DNA from: Ancalomicrobiaceae bacterium
Lineage (GTDB): Bacteria; Pseudomonadota; Alphaproteobacteria; Rhizobiales; Ancalomicrobiaceae
Length of the DNA stretch: 53,875 bases
Reading direction: 5' to 3'
Assembly: GCA_031291575.1 (NCBI GenBank)
Contig: JARLIT010000209.1
Span: 1 to 53,875 of the forward strand
Shown: positions 37,976 through 46,264 of the stretch, in pieces
How the letters are laid out: each line of letters starts with the position of its first letter
Position numbering within the stretch: position 1 is the stretch's first letter
The notes under the pieces: generated by a model
The model's input: the letters and a program-made list of their open reading frames with translations, nothing else
Databases searched by the model: none
What the model was told of the DNA's origin: nothing
Program-made: the position numbers and the translations under genes

Positions 37976-38087
37976 CGAATCACCTGTCTCCGCGAGCAGC
38001 CTGGAAAAGTTTAGCGGGAAAGGCGTGGCGGGAAAGGTGGCACACGCAGACTTGTTTCAGCCATGGCGATGATGCTAATCGGCAGGT

Positions 38088-39542
38088 ATGACATCTTCTG
38101 CAGATCCACCCCCCATCCATGTCGTCGGCGCCGGTCTGGCCGGGTCCGAAGCGGCCTGGCAGATTGCCTCCAAGGGCGTTCCCGTCATCCTGCACGAGAT
38201 GCGGCCGATCCGCCGCACCGAGGCGCACCAGACGGACGGGCTGGCCGAACTCGTCTGCTCGAATTCGTTCCGCTCCGATGATGCCGACCTCAATGCGGTC
38301 GGTCTCATCCACGCCGAAATGCGGATGGCCGGCTCGCTGATCATGGCCGCCGCCGACCGCCATCAGGTGCCGGCCGGCGGTGCGCTGGCCGTCGACCGCG
38401 AAGGGTTTTCGGTTGCCGTCGGCACAGCGCTCTCCAGCCACCCGCTCGTCACCATCCGGCGCGAGGAGATCATCGAGCCGCCGGGCGAGGACTGGGGCCT
38501 CACAGTCATCGCCACCGGGCCGCTGACGACGCCGGAACTCGCCAATTCCATCCGCGCGCTGACCGGGGCGGACGAACTCGCCTTCTTCGATGCCATTGCA
38601 CCGATCGTCCATGCCGAGAGTATCGACATGGATGTTGCTTGGCGGCAGTCGCGTTACGACAAGGCCGGGCCCGGCGGCACGGGCGCCGACTATTTGAATT
38701 GCCCGATGACCAAGGAGGACTACGAGGCATTCGTCGCGGCGCTGGTCGCGGGCGACAAGACCTCGTTCAAAGAGTGGGAGGCGAACACCCCCTATTTTGA
38801 CGGCTGCCTGCCGATCGAGGTGATGGCCGAGCGCGGGCCCGAGACGCTGCGCTTCGGGCCGATGAAGCCGGTCGGGCTGACCGATCCGCGGAACCCGGCG
38901 GTCAAGCCGCACGCCATCGTTCAGCTTCGGCAGGACAATGCGCTCGGCACGCTGTGGAACATGGTCGGGTTCCAGACGAAGCTCAAATACGCGGAACAGG
39001 TGCGGATCTTCCGCATGATCCCGGGGCTGGCTCAGGCCGAATTCGCCCGGCTGGGCGGGCTTCACCGCAACACCTATCTGAATTCGCCCAAGCTCCTCGA
39101 TGCCTCGCTGCGCCTGAAGATTCGGCCGAACCTCAGGTTCGCCGGCCAGATCACCGGGTGCGAAGGCTATGTCGAGAGCGCAGCCATCGGCCTCCTCGCC
39201 GGCCGTTTCGCCGCCGCCGAGCGGTTGGGTTTCACCCCCGTGCCCCCACCGCCGACAACCGCCTGCGGCGCGCTGCTTGCCCACGTCACTGGCGGGCACA
39301 TCCTGGCCGAGGCTGACGAGGGACCGCGCTCGTTCCAGCCGATGAACGTCAATTTCGGCCTGTTTCCGCCGATCGAGGTGAAGAAGCCGGAAGGCGTCAA
39401 GCGGTTCCGCGGCACCGAGAAGGCGCAGGCGAAGAAGCGGGCGCTGACGGCGCGAGCGCGCGCCGATTTCGCCGAATGGCTCGACGCGACGAAGACCTGC
39501 TGCCGGACCGTCGATGCCGCGCTTGCCGGCGAGGGCGACTGA
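38088..39542 (+). CDS. trmFO: methylenetetrahydrofolate-tRNA-(uracil-5-)-methyltransferase
   Basis: TrmFO makes ribothymidine at position 54 of tRNA, using methylenetetrahydrofolate and FADH2. The 484-residue protein shows the N-terminal dinucleotide-binding loop [14 protein letters not shown], then [17 protein letters not shown] and the hallmark [12 protein letters not shown]. Later motifs are [47 protein letters not shown] [15 protein letters not shown] and [16 protein letters not shown]. It is full length (typical 440-480). The next gene starts 2 bases after its stop, so the two are probably co-transcribed. Confidence 0.97.
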   Translation: MTSSADPPPIHVVGAGLAGSEAAWQIASKGVPVILHEMRPIRRTEAHQTDGLAELVCSNSFRSDDADLNAVGLIHAEMRMAGSLIMAAADRHQVPAGGALAVDREGFSVAVGTALSSHPLVTIRREEIIEPPGEDWGLTVIATGPLTTPELANSIRALTGADELAFFDAIAPIVHAESIDMDVAWRQSRYDKAGPGGTGADYLNCPMTKEDYEAFVAALVAGDKTSFKEWEANTPYFDGCLPIEVMAERGPETLRFGPMKPVGLTDPRNPAVKPHAIVQLRQDNALGTLWNMVGFQTKLKYAEQVRIFRMIPGLAQAEFARLGGLHRNTYLNSPKLLDASLRLKIRPNLRFAGQITGCEGYVESAAIGLLAGRFAAAERLGFTPVPPPPTTACGALLAHVTGGHILAEADEGPRSFQPMNVNFGLFPPIEVKKPEGVKRFRGTEKAQAKKRALTARARADFAEWLDATKTCCRTVDAALAGEGD

Positions 39543-39544
39543 CC

Positions 39545-40312
39545 ATGGGCCGGTGCCTGCCTCTGGCGATCGCTTCCCTCGTGGCGGCTCTGGCGACCAC
39601 CCCGGCGGCGGCGGAAGGCCCCCTCGAGGTCGAGCGGCAGACATTTGGGTCGGACGATCTGTGGCGCGTCGTCAGCTATCTCTGCGTTCCGAGCGCGGCG
39701 ATCGGGCTGCCGCTGCCCTGTGCCGAGGTGAAGGGCGCCGGCGCAAACGGCATCGCCCTCCTCGCCGTCTCTGACAACCACATTCTGACAATCCCGACGC
39801 GACGGATCTCCGGCATCGAGAGCCCGGAACTGCAGCGCCCCAATCTGCCGAACTATTGGCAGGCCGCCTGGGACGCGCGCCGACTGATCTCGGCCGGCGA
39901 GGCTTTGCGGCTCGACCGCAGTCAGATCGGCGTTGCGCTGAATTCGGCGCGGGACCGCTCGCAGGACCAGCTGCACTTCCACACCGGCTGCCTCGGCCGC
40001 ACGGCGAGGACGCTCATCGGCTCGCTCCCACCCGATCCGGGCGGAGGCTGGCGACGGGTGGCCAAGCCACTGTTCGGGGGACGCTACCGGATCCGCTGGA
40101 TCGCCGGCGAGGATCTGTCGGCAACCGACGTATTCGGCCTGCTTGAGCCGTCGCTGAGGGCATCGCCGGCCGCCATGGGCCGGCAGACGCTGGTGGTTGC
40201 CGGCGTGCGGCTACCCGGTGGGACGCCCGGCTTCGCCGTTCTCAACGCGCAAGGGGCTCGTCCGGGTGAGGCGCATGGCGAGAACCTCCTGGACTTTTCC
40301 TGCCGCTCGTAG
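39545..40312 (+). CDS. cdh: CDP-diacylglycerol diphosphatase
   Basis: Cdh hydrolyses CDP-diacylglycerol to phosphatidate and CMP. The 255-residue protein has a signal/anchor segment (PLAIASLVAALATTPAAAEG) and the family motifs HILTIPTRRISGIESPEL, NYWQAAWDARRLI, ALNSARDRSQDQLHFHTGC (the HIT-like HxHxxC active site) and a C-terminal beta domain. I chose the ATG at 39545, 2 bases after trmFO; the frame is open inside trmFO but without signal. Together with plcP and agt it adds to the phospholipid-turnover genes in the window, though there is no sign of shared regulation. Confidence 0.9.
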   Translation: MGRCLPLAIASLVAALATTPAAAEGPLEVERQTFGSDDLWRVVSYLCVPSAAIGLPLPCAEVKGAGANGIALLAVSDNHILTIPTRRISGIESPELQRPNLPNYWQAAWDARRLISAGEALRLDRSQIGVALNSARDRSQDQLHFHTGCLGRTARTLIGSLPPDPGGGWRRVAKPLFGGRYRIRWIAGEDLSATDVFGLLEPSLRASPAAMGRQTLVVAGVRLPGGTPGFAVLNAQGARPGEAHGENLLDFSCRS

Positions 40313-40379
40313 AGCCGAGATCCAGCTGCCAAGTGATTTCATCTGGCCGCTGATCGAGCCCTCGCAATGACACCGGCCG

Positions 40380-41222
40380 TCATCGCGCGCGGCGCGCCAT
40401 CCACCACAGGGTCAGCTGCTTGCGCCACTGCGGCAGGTCGACCACGGTCCGGAACGGGTCGTAATCGGCGCGATCCATCAGCTTCAGCATCGGCTCGACC
40501 AGCGCACACGCCAGGAATGCCGGAGCGGCCGGCTTCGGCACGGCGGCGATCAGGGTGCGGGTCTCGGCAAGGCGGGCGCGGGTGCGGGCGCGCAATTCGG
40601 CGAGCACGCCGTTGAGGCCCGCCGAGGACTTGCCGGCGAGGATCGACGCGGGATCGACGCCATACGCTTCGAGGAGATCGGTGGGCAGATACGTCTGGCC
40701 GCGCGCGGCGTGGAAGGCGACCGAGCGCAACAGCCCGGTCAGACCGTAGGCGATGCCGGCCGGCTCGGCAGCTGCCGCGGCTGCGACGTCATCGCGGCCC
40801 GCCAGCACGATCGACGAGAGCCGGATCAGCGCCGACGAGGTCTCGCGGGCATAGGTCTCCAGATCGGCGAGCGACGGCATCGGATCGTCGTAGAGATCGA
40901 AGCTGCGCGCCTCGATCAGCTGATGGAACATGTCGAGCGGCAAGCCAAATCGCGCAATCGTGTCGGTCAGGGCTGCCGCGATCGGATTGGCCTCGCACTC
41001 TCCCCGCGCGGTGCCGTCCATGAGGTCGCGCCACCATTGCAGCCTGACCTCGCCGGGCAGCGGGTCGGACACGACGTCACGTACCCGCGCGATTTCGGCC
41101 GAAAACGCGAGAATGGCGAATACATGCCGACGCGCGGGCTCGGGCGTGAACAGTCCGGCGAAGAACCGTTCCTTGTCGAGCTCGTGCAGGCGATCGGAGC
41201 AATAGGTGTAAGCGTCGTCCAT
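40380..41222 (-). CDS. squalene/phytoene synthase family protein (NDUFAF6-like)
   Basis: This 280-residue all-helical protein belongs to the squalene/phytoene synthase superfamily. The first Asp-containing segment is EIARVRDVVSDPLPGEVRLQ, where true synthases have the DxxxD diphosphate-Mg motif, and the second is LTGLLRSVAFHAARGQTYLP. This pattern is that of the mitochondrial complex I assembly factor NDUFAF6 and its alphaproteobacterial relatives, which are not thought to make squalene or phytoene. It is the last gene of the yajC-secD-secF-Mth938-like operon, 27 bases after an NDUFAF3-like gene, supporting an assembly role. No hopanoid or carotenoid gene lies nearby. Confidence 0.85.
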   Translation of the reverse strand: MDDAYTYCSDRLHELDKERFFAGLFTPEPARRHVFAILAFSAEIARVRDVVSDPLPGEVRLQWWRDLMDGTARGECEANPIAAALTDTIARFGLPLDMFHQLIEARSFDLYDDPMPSLADLETYARETSSALIRLSSIVLAGRDDVAAAAAAEPAGIAYGLTGLLRSVAFHAARGQTYLPTDLLEAYGVDPASILAGKSSAGLNGVLAELRARTRARLAETRTLIAAVPKPAAPAFLACALVEPMLKLMDRADYDPFRTVVDLPQWRKQLTLWWMARRAR

Positions 41223-41249
41223 GCCAGACGATATAGCGTCCGCGCCGGA

Positions 41250-41642
41250 TTACTCCACCGCGACGAAAGCACCAGCCACCCGGCGGTTCTCGGCGATGAG
41301 GACGTTGTAGGTCCTTACGGCGTGGCCGGTCAGCATGGCGTCTGCCTGGATGCGCCGGTCGCGGAACTGCCAGCGCAAGGCTTCCGGGATCGGCACTGTT
41401 TGGCGGCCCGTGCCGATGAGGAGCACGTCGATGCAGGCGGTCTCGCGGAACAATTCGGCGAAGTCCGCCTCGCAGAGGCCCTCGGCGGTTGTGATGTCCC
41501 AGGTATAGAGGCCCGACGGCAGCGCCAGGATGGAGCCGCGATGGCTCATGCCGGCGAAGCGGAAGCCACCGCTGCCATAGGCCTCGATGGCGACCTGCTG
41601 GGGCAGGTGCGGCCGACGCGCGTCGGCCGGCCCGTCGCTCAC
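41250..41642 (-). CDS. Mth938-like domain protein (NDUFAF3-like)
   Basis: This 130-residue protein is of the DUF498/Mth938 family. Visible motifs are IEAYGSGGFRFAGMSHRGS, DIDVLLIGTG-like CIDVLLIGTGRQ, and TGHAVRTYNVLIAENRRVAG at the C-terminus. The human member NDUFAF3 assists complex I assembly at the membrane. Its start overlaps the secF stop by 4 bases (ATGA), so it is translationally coupled to the Sec accessory genes, an arrangement conserved in Hyphomicrobiales. A role in membrane insertion or complex I assembly is inferred from the human homologue and the context. Confidence 0.9.
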   Translation of the reverse strand: MSDGPADARRPHLPQQVAIEAYGSGGFRFAGMSHRGSILALPSGLYTWDITTAEGLCEADFAELFRETACIDVLLIGTGRQTVPIPEALRWQFRDRRIQADAMLTGHAVRTYNVLIAENRRVAGAFVAVE

Positions 41643-42604
41643 GGCTTGGCCAGCGCTGCGGTGGCGTCCGAGGTCTTCGCCTTGCCGCCCTTGCCGGGCT
41701 TCTCTTCCTTGTCGGTGCGCAGATGCAGGAAGATCAGCAGCGGAGCGGAGACGACGATCGAGGAATAGGTGCCGACAATGACGCCGAACACCAGGATGAA
41801 CGAGAAGCCGTGCAGCGCATCGCCACCGAAGAGAAGCAGCGATAACGAGGCGATGAACACCGTGACGGCGGTCACGACGGTTCTGGACAGCGTTTCGTTG
41901 ATCGACAGCTCGATCAGGTCGGCAATCGGCATCTTCTTGTATTTCCGCATCATTTCACGGATGCGGTCGTAGATGACGACGGTGTCGTTCAAGGAATAGC
42001 CGACGATCGTCAGGATGGCGGCGAGGATTGGCAGGTCGAACGAGATCCTGAGGTACGCCATGAAGCCGAGCGTCAAGAGCACATCGTGGATCGTCGTCAT
42101 GATGGCCCCGACCGCGAATTGCCATTCGAAGCGGAACCATAGATAGGCGAGGATGAGGACGAGCGATGTCACCACCGCCATCACCGCATTGAACTGCAGG
42201 TCCTTGGAGACGGCAGGGCCGACCACTTCGACGCGGCGGAACTCATAGGTCGAGCCGAGCTTGGCCCTGACCTTCTCGACTGCCGCCTGCTGCGCCTTTT
42301 CGCCGCCCGGCTGTTCGCCGAGGCGGATGAGCGCGTCCGATTGCTGGCCGAAGCCCTGCACCTGCGCGTCGCCGAGCTTCAGGGATTCGACGTCGGACCG
42401 GATCTTGGCGAGATCGGCCAAGCCCTGAGTCTGGCGGACTTCGATCAGCAGACCGCCGGTGAAGTCGATGCCGAAGTTGAAGCCGAGGATGGCCCAGCCG
42501 AGGATGGAGACAAACACCAATCCGAGCGCTAAGGGGATGGTGATCCGCCCCCAGTGCATGAAGCGAAAGCGGGTGTTGTCCGGGACGAGGCGAAGAAGTT
42601 TCAT
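41639..42604 (-). CDS. secF: protein translocase subunit SecF
   Basis: SecF works with SecD to drive late steps of Sec protein export, using the proton gradient. The 321-residue protein has six membrane segments with a periplasmic domain between TM1 and TM2. Signatures are FGIDFTGGLLIEVRQTQG, VGPAVSKDLQFNAVMA, IVGYSLNDTVVIYDRIRE and SRTVVTAVTVFIASL. It lies 19 bases after secD and overlaps the Mth938-like gene. The Lys/Gly-rich C-terminal tail is usual for the family. Confidence 0.97.
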   Translation of the reverse strand: MKLLRLVPDNTRFRFMHWGRITIPLALGLVFVSILGWAILGFNFGIDFTGGLLIEVRQTQGLADLAKIRSDVESLKLGDAQVQGFGQQSDALIRLGEQPGGEKAQQAAVEKVRAKLGSTYEFRRVEVVGPAVSKDLQFNAVMAVVTSLVLILAYLWFRFEWQFAVGAIMTTIHDVLLTLGFMAYLRISFDLPILAAILTIVGYSLNDTVVIYDRIREMMRKYKKMPIADLIELSINETLSRTVVTAVTVFIASLSLLLFGGDALHGFSFILVFGVIVGTYSSIVVSAPLLIFLHLRTDKEEKPGKGGKAKTSDATAALAKP

Positions 42605-42623
42605 CTGTATCGGTCCTTGAGCC

Positions 42624-44252
42624 TCAGATCGGAACGCGCGTCGGCTTCGTGACCCGCAGCCACTGCGTGACCATCAGTCGGGTGACGGTGACCGCGGTGA
42701 AGAAGGAGGTCACGGTGCCGACGGCGAGCGTCAGGGCAAAGCCCTTGATGGCGCCTGTCCCCAGCCAGAACAGCACGATGGAGGCGATCAGGTGGGTCGA
42801 GTTGGTATCGGTGATGGTGGCGATGGCTCGCCGGAAGCCGGTGTCGATCGAAGCGATCGGCGATCGTCCCTGCATCTGCTCTTCACGGATGCGTTCGTAG
42901 ATCAGCACGTTGGCGTCAACCGCCATGCCGACGCCGAGCACGATGCCGGCGATGCCGGGCAACGTCAGCGTGGCATGGAAGATCGACAGGATGGCGATGG
43001 TGAAGGTGACGTTGATGATCACCGCCAGATTGGCGAACAGGCCGAACAGGCCGTAGTTGGCCAGCATGTAGAAGATGACGGCGACGATGCCGATGCCGGC
43101 CGCCAACTCGCCGGTGGCGATCGAGTCGGCACCGAGGCCGGCGCCCACCGTGCGCTCTTCGACGATGGTCAGATTGGCCGGCAAGGCGCCGGCGCGCAGG
43201 AGAAGCGCCAGCTCGCTCGACGACTTGGCGTCGAAGCTGCCGGAAATCTGCCCGGAACCGCCTGTGATCGGCTCGCGGATGTTGGGATAGCTGATCACAT
43301 GGTTGTCGAGCACGATGGCGAAGGGTCGGCCGACATTCTGCTGCGTTACCACGGCGAACTTCTGCGCGCCGGACGTATCGAAGCGGAAATTGACCACCCA
43401 GGTGCTCTGCTGCGAATTGAACTGCGCCTGCGCATCGACCAATTCGTCGCCCGAGACCAGGACACGCTTCTGCACCAGTACGGGGGTCGGCGGATTGTCG
43501 CGGGTATAGAGCACTTGGGTTTCGCTGCTCTTCGTCCCCTGCAGCACGGTCGGGCCGACTTCTTCGACGAGCTGGAAGGTCAACCGCGCGGTCTGCGCCA
43601 GGATCTTCTTCAGACCCTCGATATCCTGCAGGCCCGGGACCTGAACGAGTACGCGGTTGTCGCCCTGCCGCGTGATCGACGGCTCGGTGGTGCCGAGCTG
43701 GTCGATACGACGGCGGATGACCTCGATCGACTGTTCGACGGCGCGCTGGGTGCGATAGGTGATGCCGCTGTCGGTCAGCGTCAGGCGGAACAGGCCGTTG
43801 TCCTCGCGGGCGACCGTGATGTCCTTGATCGGCGAGGCGGTCAGGATGGTGCCGGAGAGGTTCTGAATGAGGGTGTTGAGCTTGGTTTCGGCCTTGTCCA
43901 ACTGGGTGGTATCGAGCACGCGGACGACAACGCCGGTGCCCTGGACGCCGAGCCCGGTGATGCCGATCTTCTCGTCGCGCATGGCCTTGCGCACGTCGTC
44001 GCGCAGGACGTCGACGCGATCCTTGACCAGCGACTTGGTGTCGACTTCCAGGAGCAGATGCGCGCCGCCCTGCAGGTCGAGGCCGAGAACCATCTGGCCG
44101 CGCATGAACTCGGGCAGCGACGCCAGCTGGTCGCGCGAGAGGAAGTTGGGCACAGCAAAGACGATGCCCAACAGGCAGACGGCGAGGATCGCCAGGATTT
44201 TCCAACGCGAGAAATAGAGCATAGCTGCCCGCCAGTATGTCAGTTCGTTCAA
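42624..44252 (-). CDS. secD: protein translocase subunit SecD
   Basis: SecD is the larger RND-like partner of SecF. The 542-residue protein starts with TM1 and DLQGGAHLLLEVD, followed by the periplasmic P1 domain (RRIDQLGTTEPSITRQGDNR, VQVPGLQDIEGLKKIL). The membrane domain contains AGIVLGVGMAVDANVLIYER and the SIVLFWLGTGAIKGFALTLA stretch. It is preceded by yajC with a 93-base gap and followed by secF after 19 bases, the standard yajC-secD-secF order. Confidence 0.97.
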   Translation of the reverse strand: MNELTYWRAAMLYFSRWKILAILAVCLLGIVFAVPNFLSRDQLASLPEFMRGQMVLGLDLQGGAHLLLEVDTKSLVKDRVDVLRDDVRKAMRDEKIGITGLGVQGTGVVVRVLDTTQLDKAETKLNTLIQNLSGTILTASPIKDITVAREDNGLFRLTLTDSGITYRTQRAVEQSIEVIRRRIDQLGTTEPSITRQGDNRVLVQVPGLQDIEGLKKILAQTARLTFQLVEEVGPTVLQGTKSSETQVLYTRDNPPTPVLVQKRVLVSGDELVDAQAQFNSQQSTWVVNFRFDTSGAQKFAVVTQQNVGRPFAIVLDNHVISYPNIREPITGGSGQISGSFDAKSSSELALLLRAGALPANLTIVEERTVGAGLGADSIATGELAAGIGIVAVIFYMLANYGLFGLFANLAVIINVTFTIAILSIFHATLTLPGIAGIVLGVGMAVDANVLIYERIREEQMQGRSPIASIDTGFRRAIATITDTNSTHLIASIVLFWLGTGAIKGFALTLAVGTVTSFFTAVTVTRLMVTQWLRVTKPTRVPI

Positions 44253-44345
44253 TTCAGCCGACGTTGCCCATAAGGGCCCCCCGTCGTCGGCCGCCAGAAC
44301 AGGGGCATGAGCCCCTGCCCTCGACCTCCCGGTCGGTCGGACCGA

Positions 44346-44693
44346 TCAGGCCTTGTCCTTCACCGGCTCACCCTTGGTGCGCACGTCGGTGATGGTCGAG
44401 CGCACGACGCGGACCCGGACGTTCTCGGCGATCTCGATCTCGACCTCGTTGTCGGTCGGAACCTTCGACACCTTGCCGATGATGCCGCCGGAGGTGACGA
44501 CCGTGTCGCCGCGGCGCAAGTTGGAAAGCGTTTCCTGGTGCTTCTTCTGCTGCTGGCGCTGGGGCCGGATCACCAGGAAGTACATGATCACCAGGACCAG
44601 CAGCATCGGGATGATGATGCCGTTGGGCCCGGTCAGGAAGTCGATTGCCGGGGAAGGCGCCGCCGCTTGAGCGTAGGCTGGCGTGACGAACAT
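44346..44693 (-). CDS. yajC: preprotein translocase subunit YajC
   Basis: YajC is a small single-pass membrane partner of SecDF. The 115-residue protein has the membrane segment NGIIIPMLLVLVIMYFLVIR followed by the signature RPQRQQQKKHQETL and a cytoplasmic beta domain (RRGDTVVTSGGIIGKVSKV). The N-terminus before the membrane segment is Ala/Pro rich. It opens the five-gene export and assembly operon on the minus strand. Confidence 0.96.
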   Translation of the reverse strand: MFVTPAYAQAAAPSPAIDFLTGPNGIIIPMLLVLVIMYFLVIRPQRQQQKKHQETLSNLRRGDTVVTSGGIIGKVSKVPTDNEVEIEIAENVRVRVVRSTITDVRTKGEPVKDKA

Positions 44694-44961
44694 TCCGAAC
44701 TCCTCGAGGTTGTCGCCGGACGCGCACGTCGTCGCGATCGAACAGCGTAGCTAGCCGTATCGTCATGGACGAGCCGGCCGGCAAAATCGCGGCGGACTAT
44801 AGCGATGAGCCGCCGGAATGCAAATATTGCTTCGCACTCGGTAAAGCCCACACTGGGCGACCGCCGACGGTCGCCTTTCACCGGTTCATCCCGGCGGGTT
44901 CGGCTCTATATAGGGACTGTCCGCGCCAAAACAGCATCGGCATTTTCCCGCGTCGGGCCCC

Positions 44962-45879
44962 GTGCTATCGCAACACCGTCAGAGCCAGCAAAGAGTTCTC
45001 CCCTTGTCCGATTCTGCAGAGATCAACATCCTAGCCGCCAAGCTCGACCAACTGATCGCGCTCCTCGCCCGTGCCGTGCCGCCGGCATTGCCGAAGCCCG
45101 ATTTTGCCGCGGCCGACGCCTTCGTCTGGCTGGCCGCCGGACGGTTCCAGCCGATCCGGACCGTCTCGCGTGTCGACATGCCGCTCTTGACCGGCATCGA
45201 TCAGCCGCGCGACATTTTGCTGGCCAATACGATGCGCTTTGCCCGCGGCCTGCCGGCCAACAACGCGTTGTTGTGGGGCGCGCGCGGCATGGGCAAGTCG
45301 TCGTTGGTGAAAGCGGCGCATGCCAGCGTCAACGCCACACTCGCCGCCGAGGGCAAGGGCGCGCTGAAGCTCGTCGAGATCCACCGCGAGGATATCGAGA
45401 GCCTGCCCAATCTGATGGGCCACGTGCGCGAGGCGCCCTATCGCTTCATCCTCTTTTGCGACGACCTTTCCTTCGATCGCGACGACACCTCGTACAAGTC
45501 GCTGAAGGCCGTGCTCGAAGGCGGCATCGAGGGGCGACCGGCGAACGTCATCTTCTACGCGACGTCGAACCGGCGGCACCTGATGCCGCGCGACATGATC
45601 GAGAACGAGCGCTCGAGCGCCATCAATCCGAGCGAGGCGACCGAAGAGAAAGTGTCGCTGTCCGACCGCTTCGGCCTGTGGCTCGGCTTCCACAAGTGCT
45701 CCCAGGACGACTATCTGGCCATGGTCAGGGGCTATGCCCGCCACTATCGGCTCACGATCGACGACGAGACCTTGGTGCGCGACAGTCTTGAATGGGCGAC
45801 GACGCGCGGCGCGCGCTCGGGGCGCACCGCCTGGCAGTACATCCAGGACCTCGCCGGCCGGCTCGGCGTGGAGATGTGA
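44962..45879 (+). CDS. DUF815 AAA+ ATPase
   Basis: This 305-residue P-loop ATPase belongs to the DUF815 family. Walker A is WGARGMGKSSLVKA, Walker B is FILFCDDLSFD, and the sensor-like VIFYATSNRRHLMPRDM follows. The N-terminal helical part (LAAKLDQLIALLARAVPP) precedes the nucleotide site. The ATG at 44962 is the first in frame. A TTG at 45004 directly before SDSAEINIL is a reasonable alternative because the intervening residues look untranslated. Family function is unknown; in Hyphomicrobiales it is usually next to yajC and divergent from it, as here. Confidence 0.9.
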   Translation: MLSQHRQSQQRVLPLSDSAEINILAAKLDQLIALLARAVPPALPKPDFAAADAFVWLAAGRFQPIRTVSRVDMPLLTGIDQPRDILLANTMRFARGLPANNALLWGARGMGKSSLVKAAHASVNATLAAEGKGALKLVEIHREDIESLPNLMGHVREAPYRFILFCDDLSFDRDDTSYKSLKAVLEGGIEGRPANVIFYATSNRRHLMPRDMIENERSSAINPSEATEEKVSLSDRFGLWLGFHKCSQDDYLAMVRGYARHYRLTIDDETLVRDSLEWATTRGARSGRTAWQYIQDLAGRLGVEM

Positions 45880-46264
45880 CCGGGGCGGACGCTTCTGGGT
45901 AACGCATCCGGGTAACGCGAATACGTTCAAACCCTTAGCCTTTGTCGGAGTCGCCGCCGTCCCGGCGACCGACTGCCCCCGCGTCAATCGTGGGCAGCCG
46001 GCTCGGCATGCCCTGCCCAAAGAACCATCAGTCGATGTAGAATGTGGCAGATCGTCGCCTGTTGACGCGTCAATTGGCAGAATTTCCGGGTCATTTTCTT
46101 GGCACGACGTTTGATGAATCGCGGATACTATAGCTAGCAGCCGGATGCGGCTTTCGGAATCGCCCTGGGGGCGACGGTCGGCGCAACGGCTGCACAACGC
46201 GGAAGCATTTCGGATCTTCCGCCGATGATCCCCAACGGCGGGGATCGACCGGGAGCGATGAACG
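45880..46264. other. intergenic region upstream of the ATP-grasp operon
   Basis: No gene is supported in these 385 bases. Near its start a short direct repeat of GGGTAACGC appears at about 45897 and 45911. The region should hold the promoter of the ATP-grasp/alpha-E/transglutaminase operon; a sigma-54-like sequence is listed separately. Confidence 0.45.
46099..46114 (+). promoter_or_regulatory. candidate sigma-54-like promoter of the ATP-grasp operon
   Basis: TTGGCACG-ACGT-TTGA has a perfect -24 element and the exact 4-base spacing to a -12 element. The -12 reads TTGA where the consensus is TTGC, changing an important C. It lies 150 bases before the ATP-grasp start codon. It is suggestive only. 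Confidence 0.3.

Noticed and set aside
40380..41222. Annotation as phytoene or squalene synthase
   Set aside because: The aspartate motifs follow the NDUFAF6-like pattern, and there is no isoprenoid gene context.
42792..44273. A 493-codon plus-strand frame antisense to secD
   Set aside because: Shadow of secD with low-complexity Asp/Arg/Gly composition and no ribosome site.
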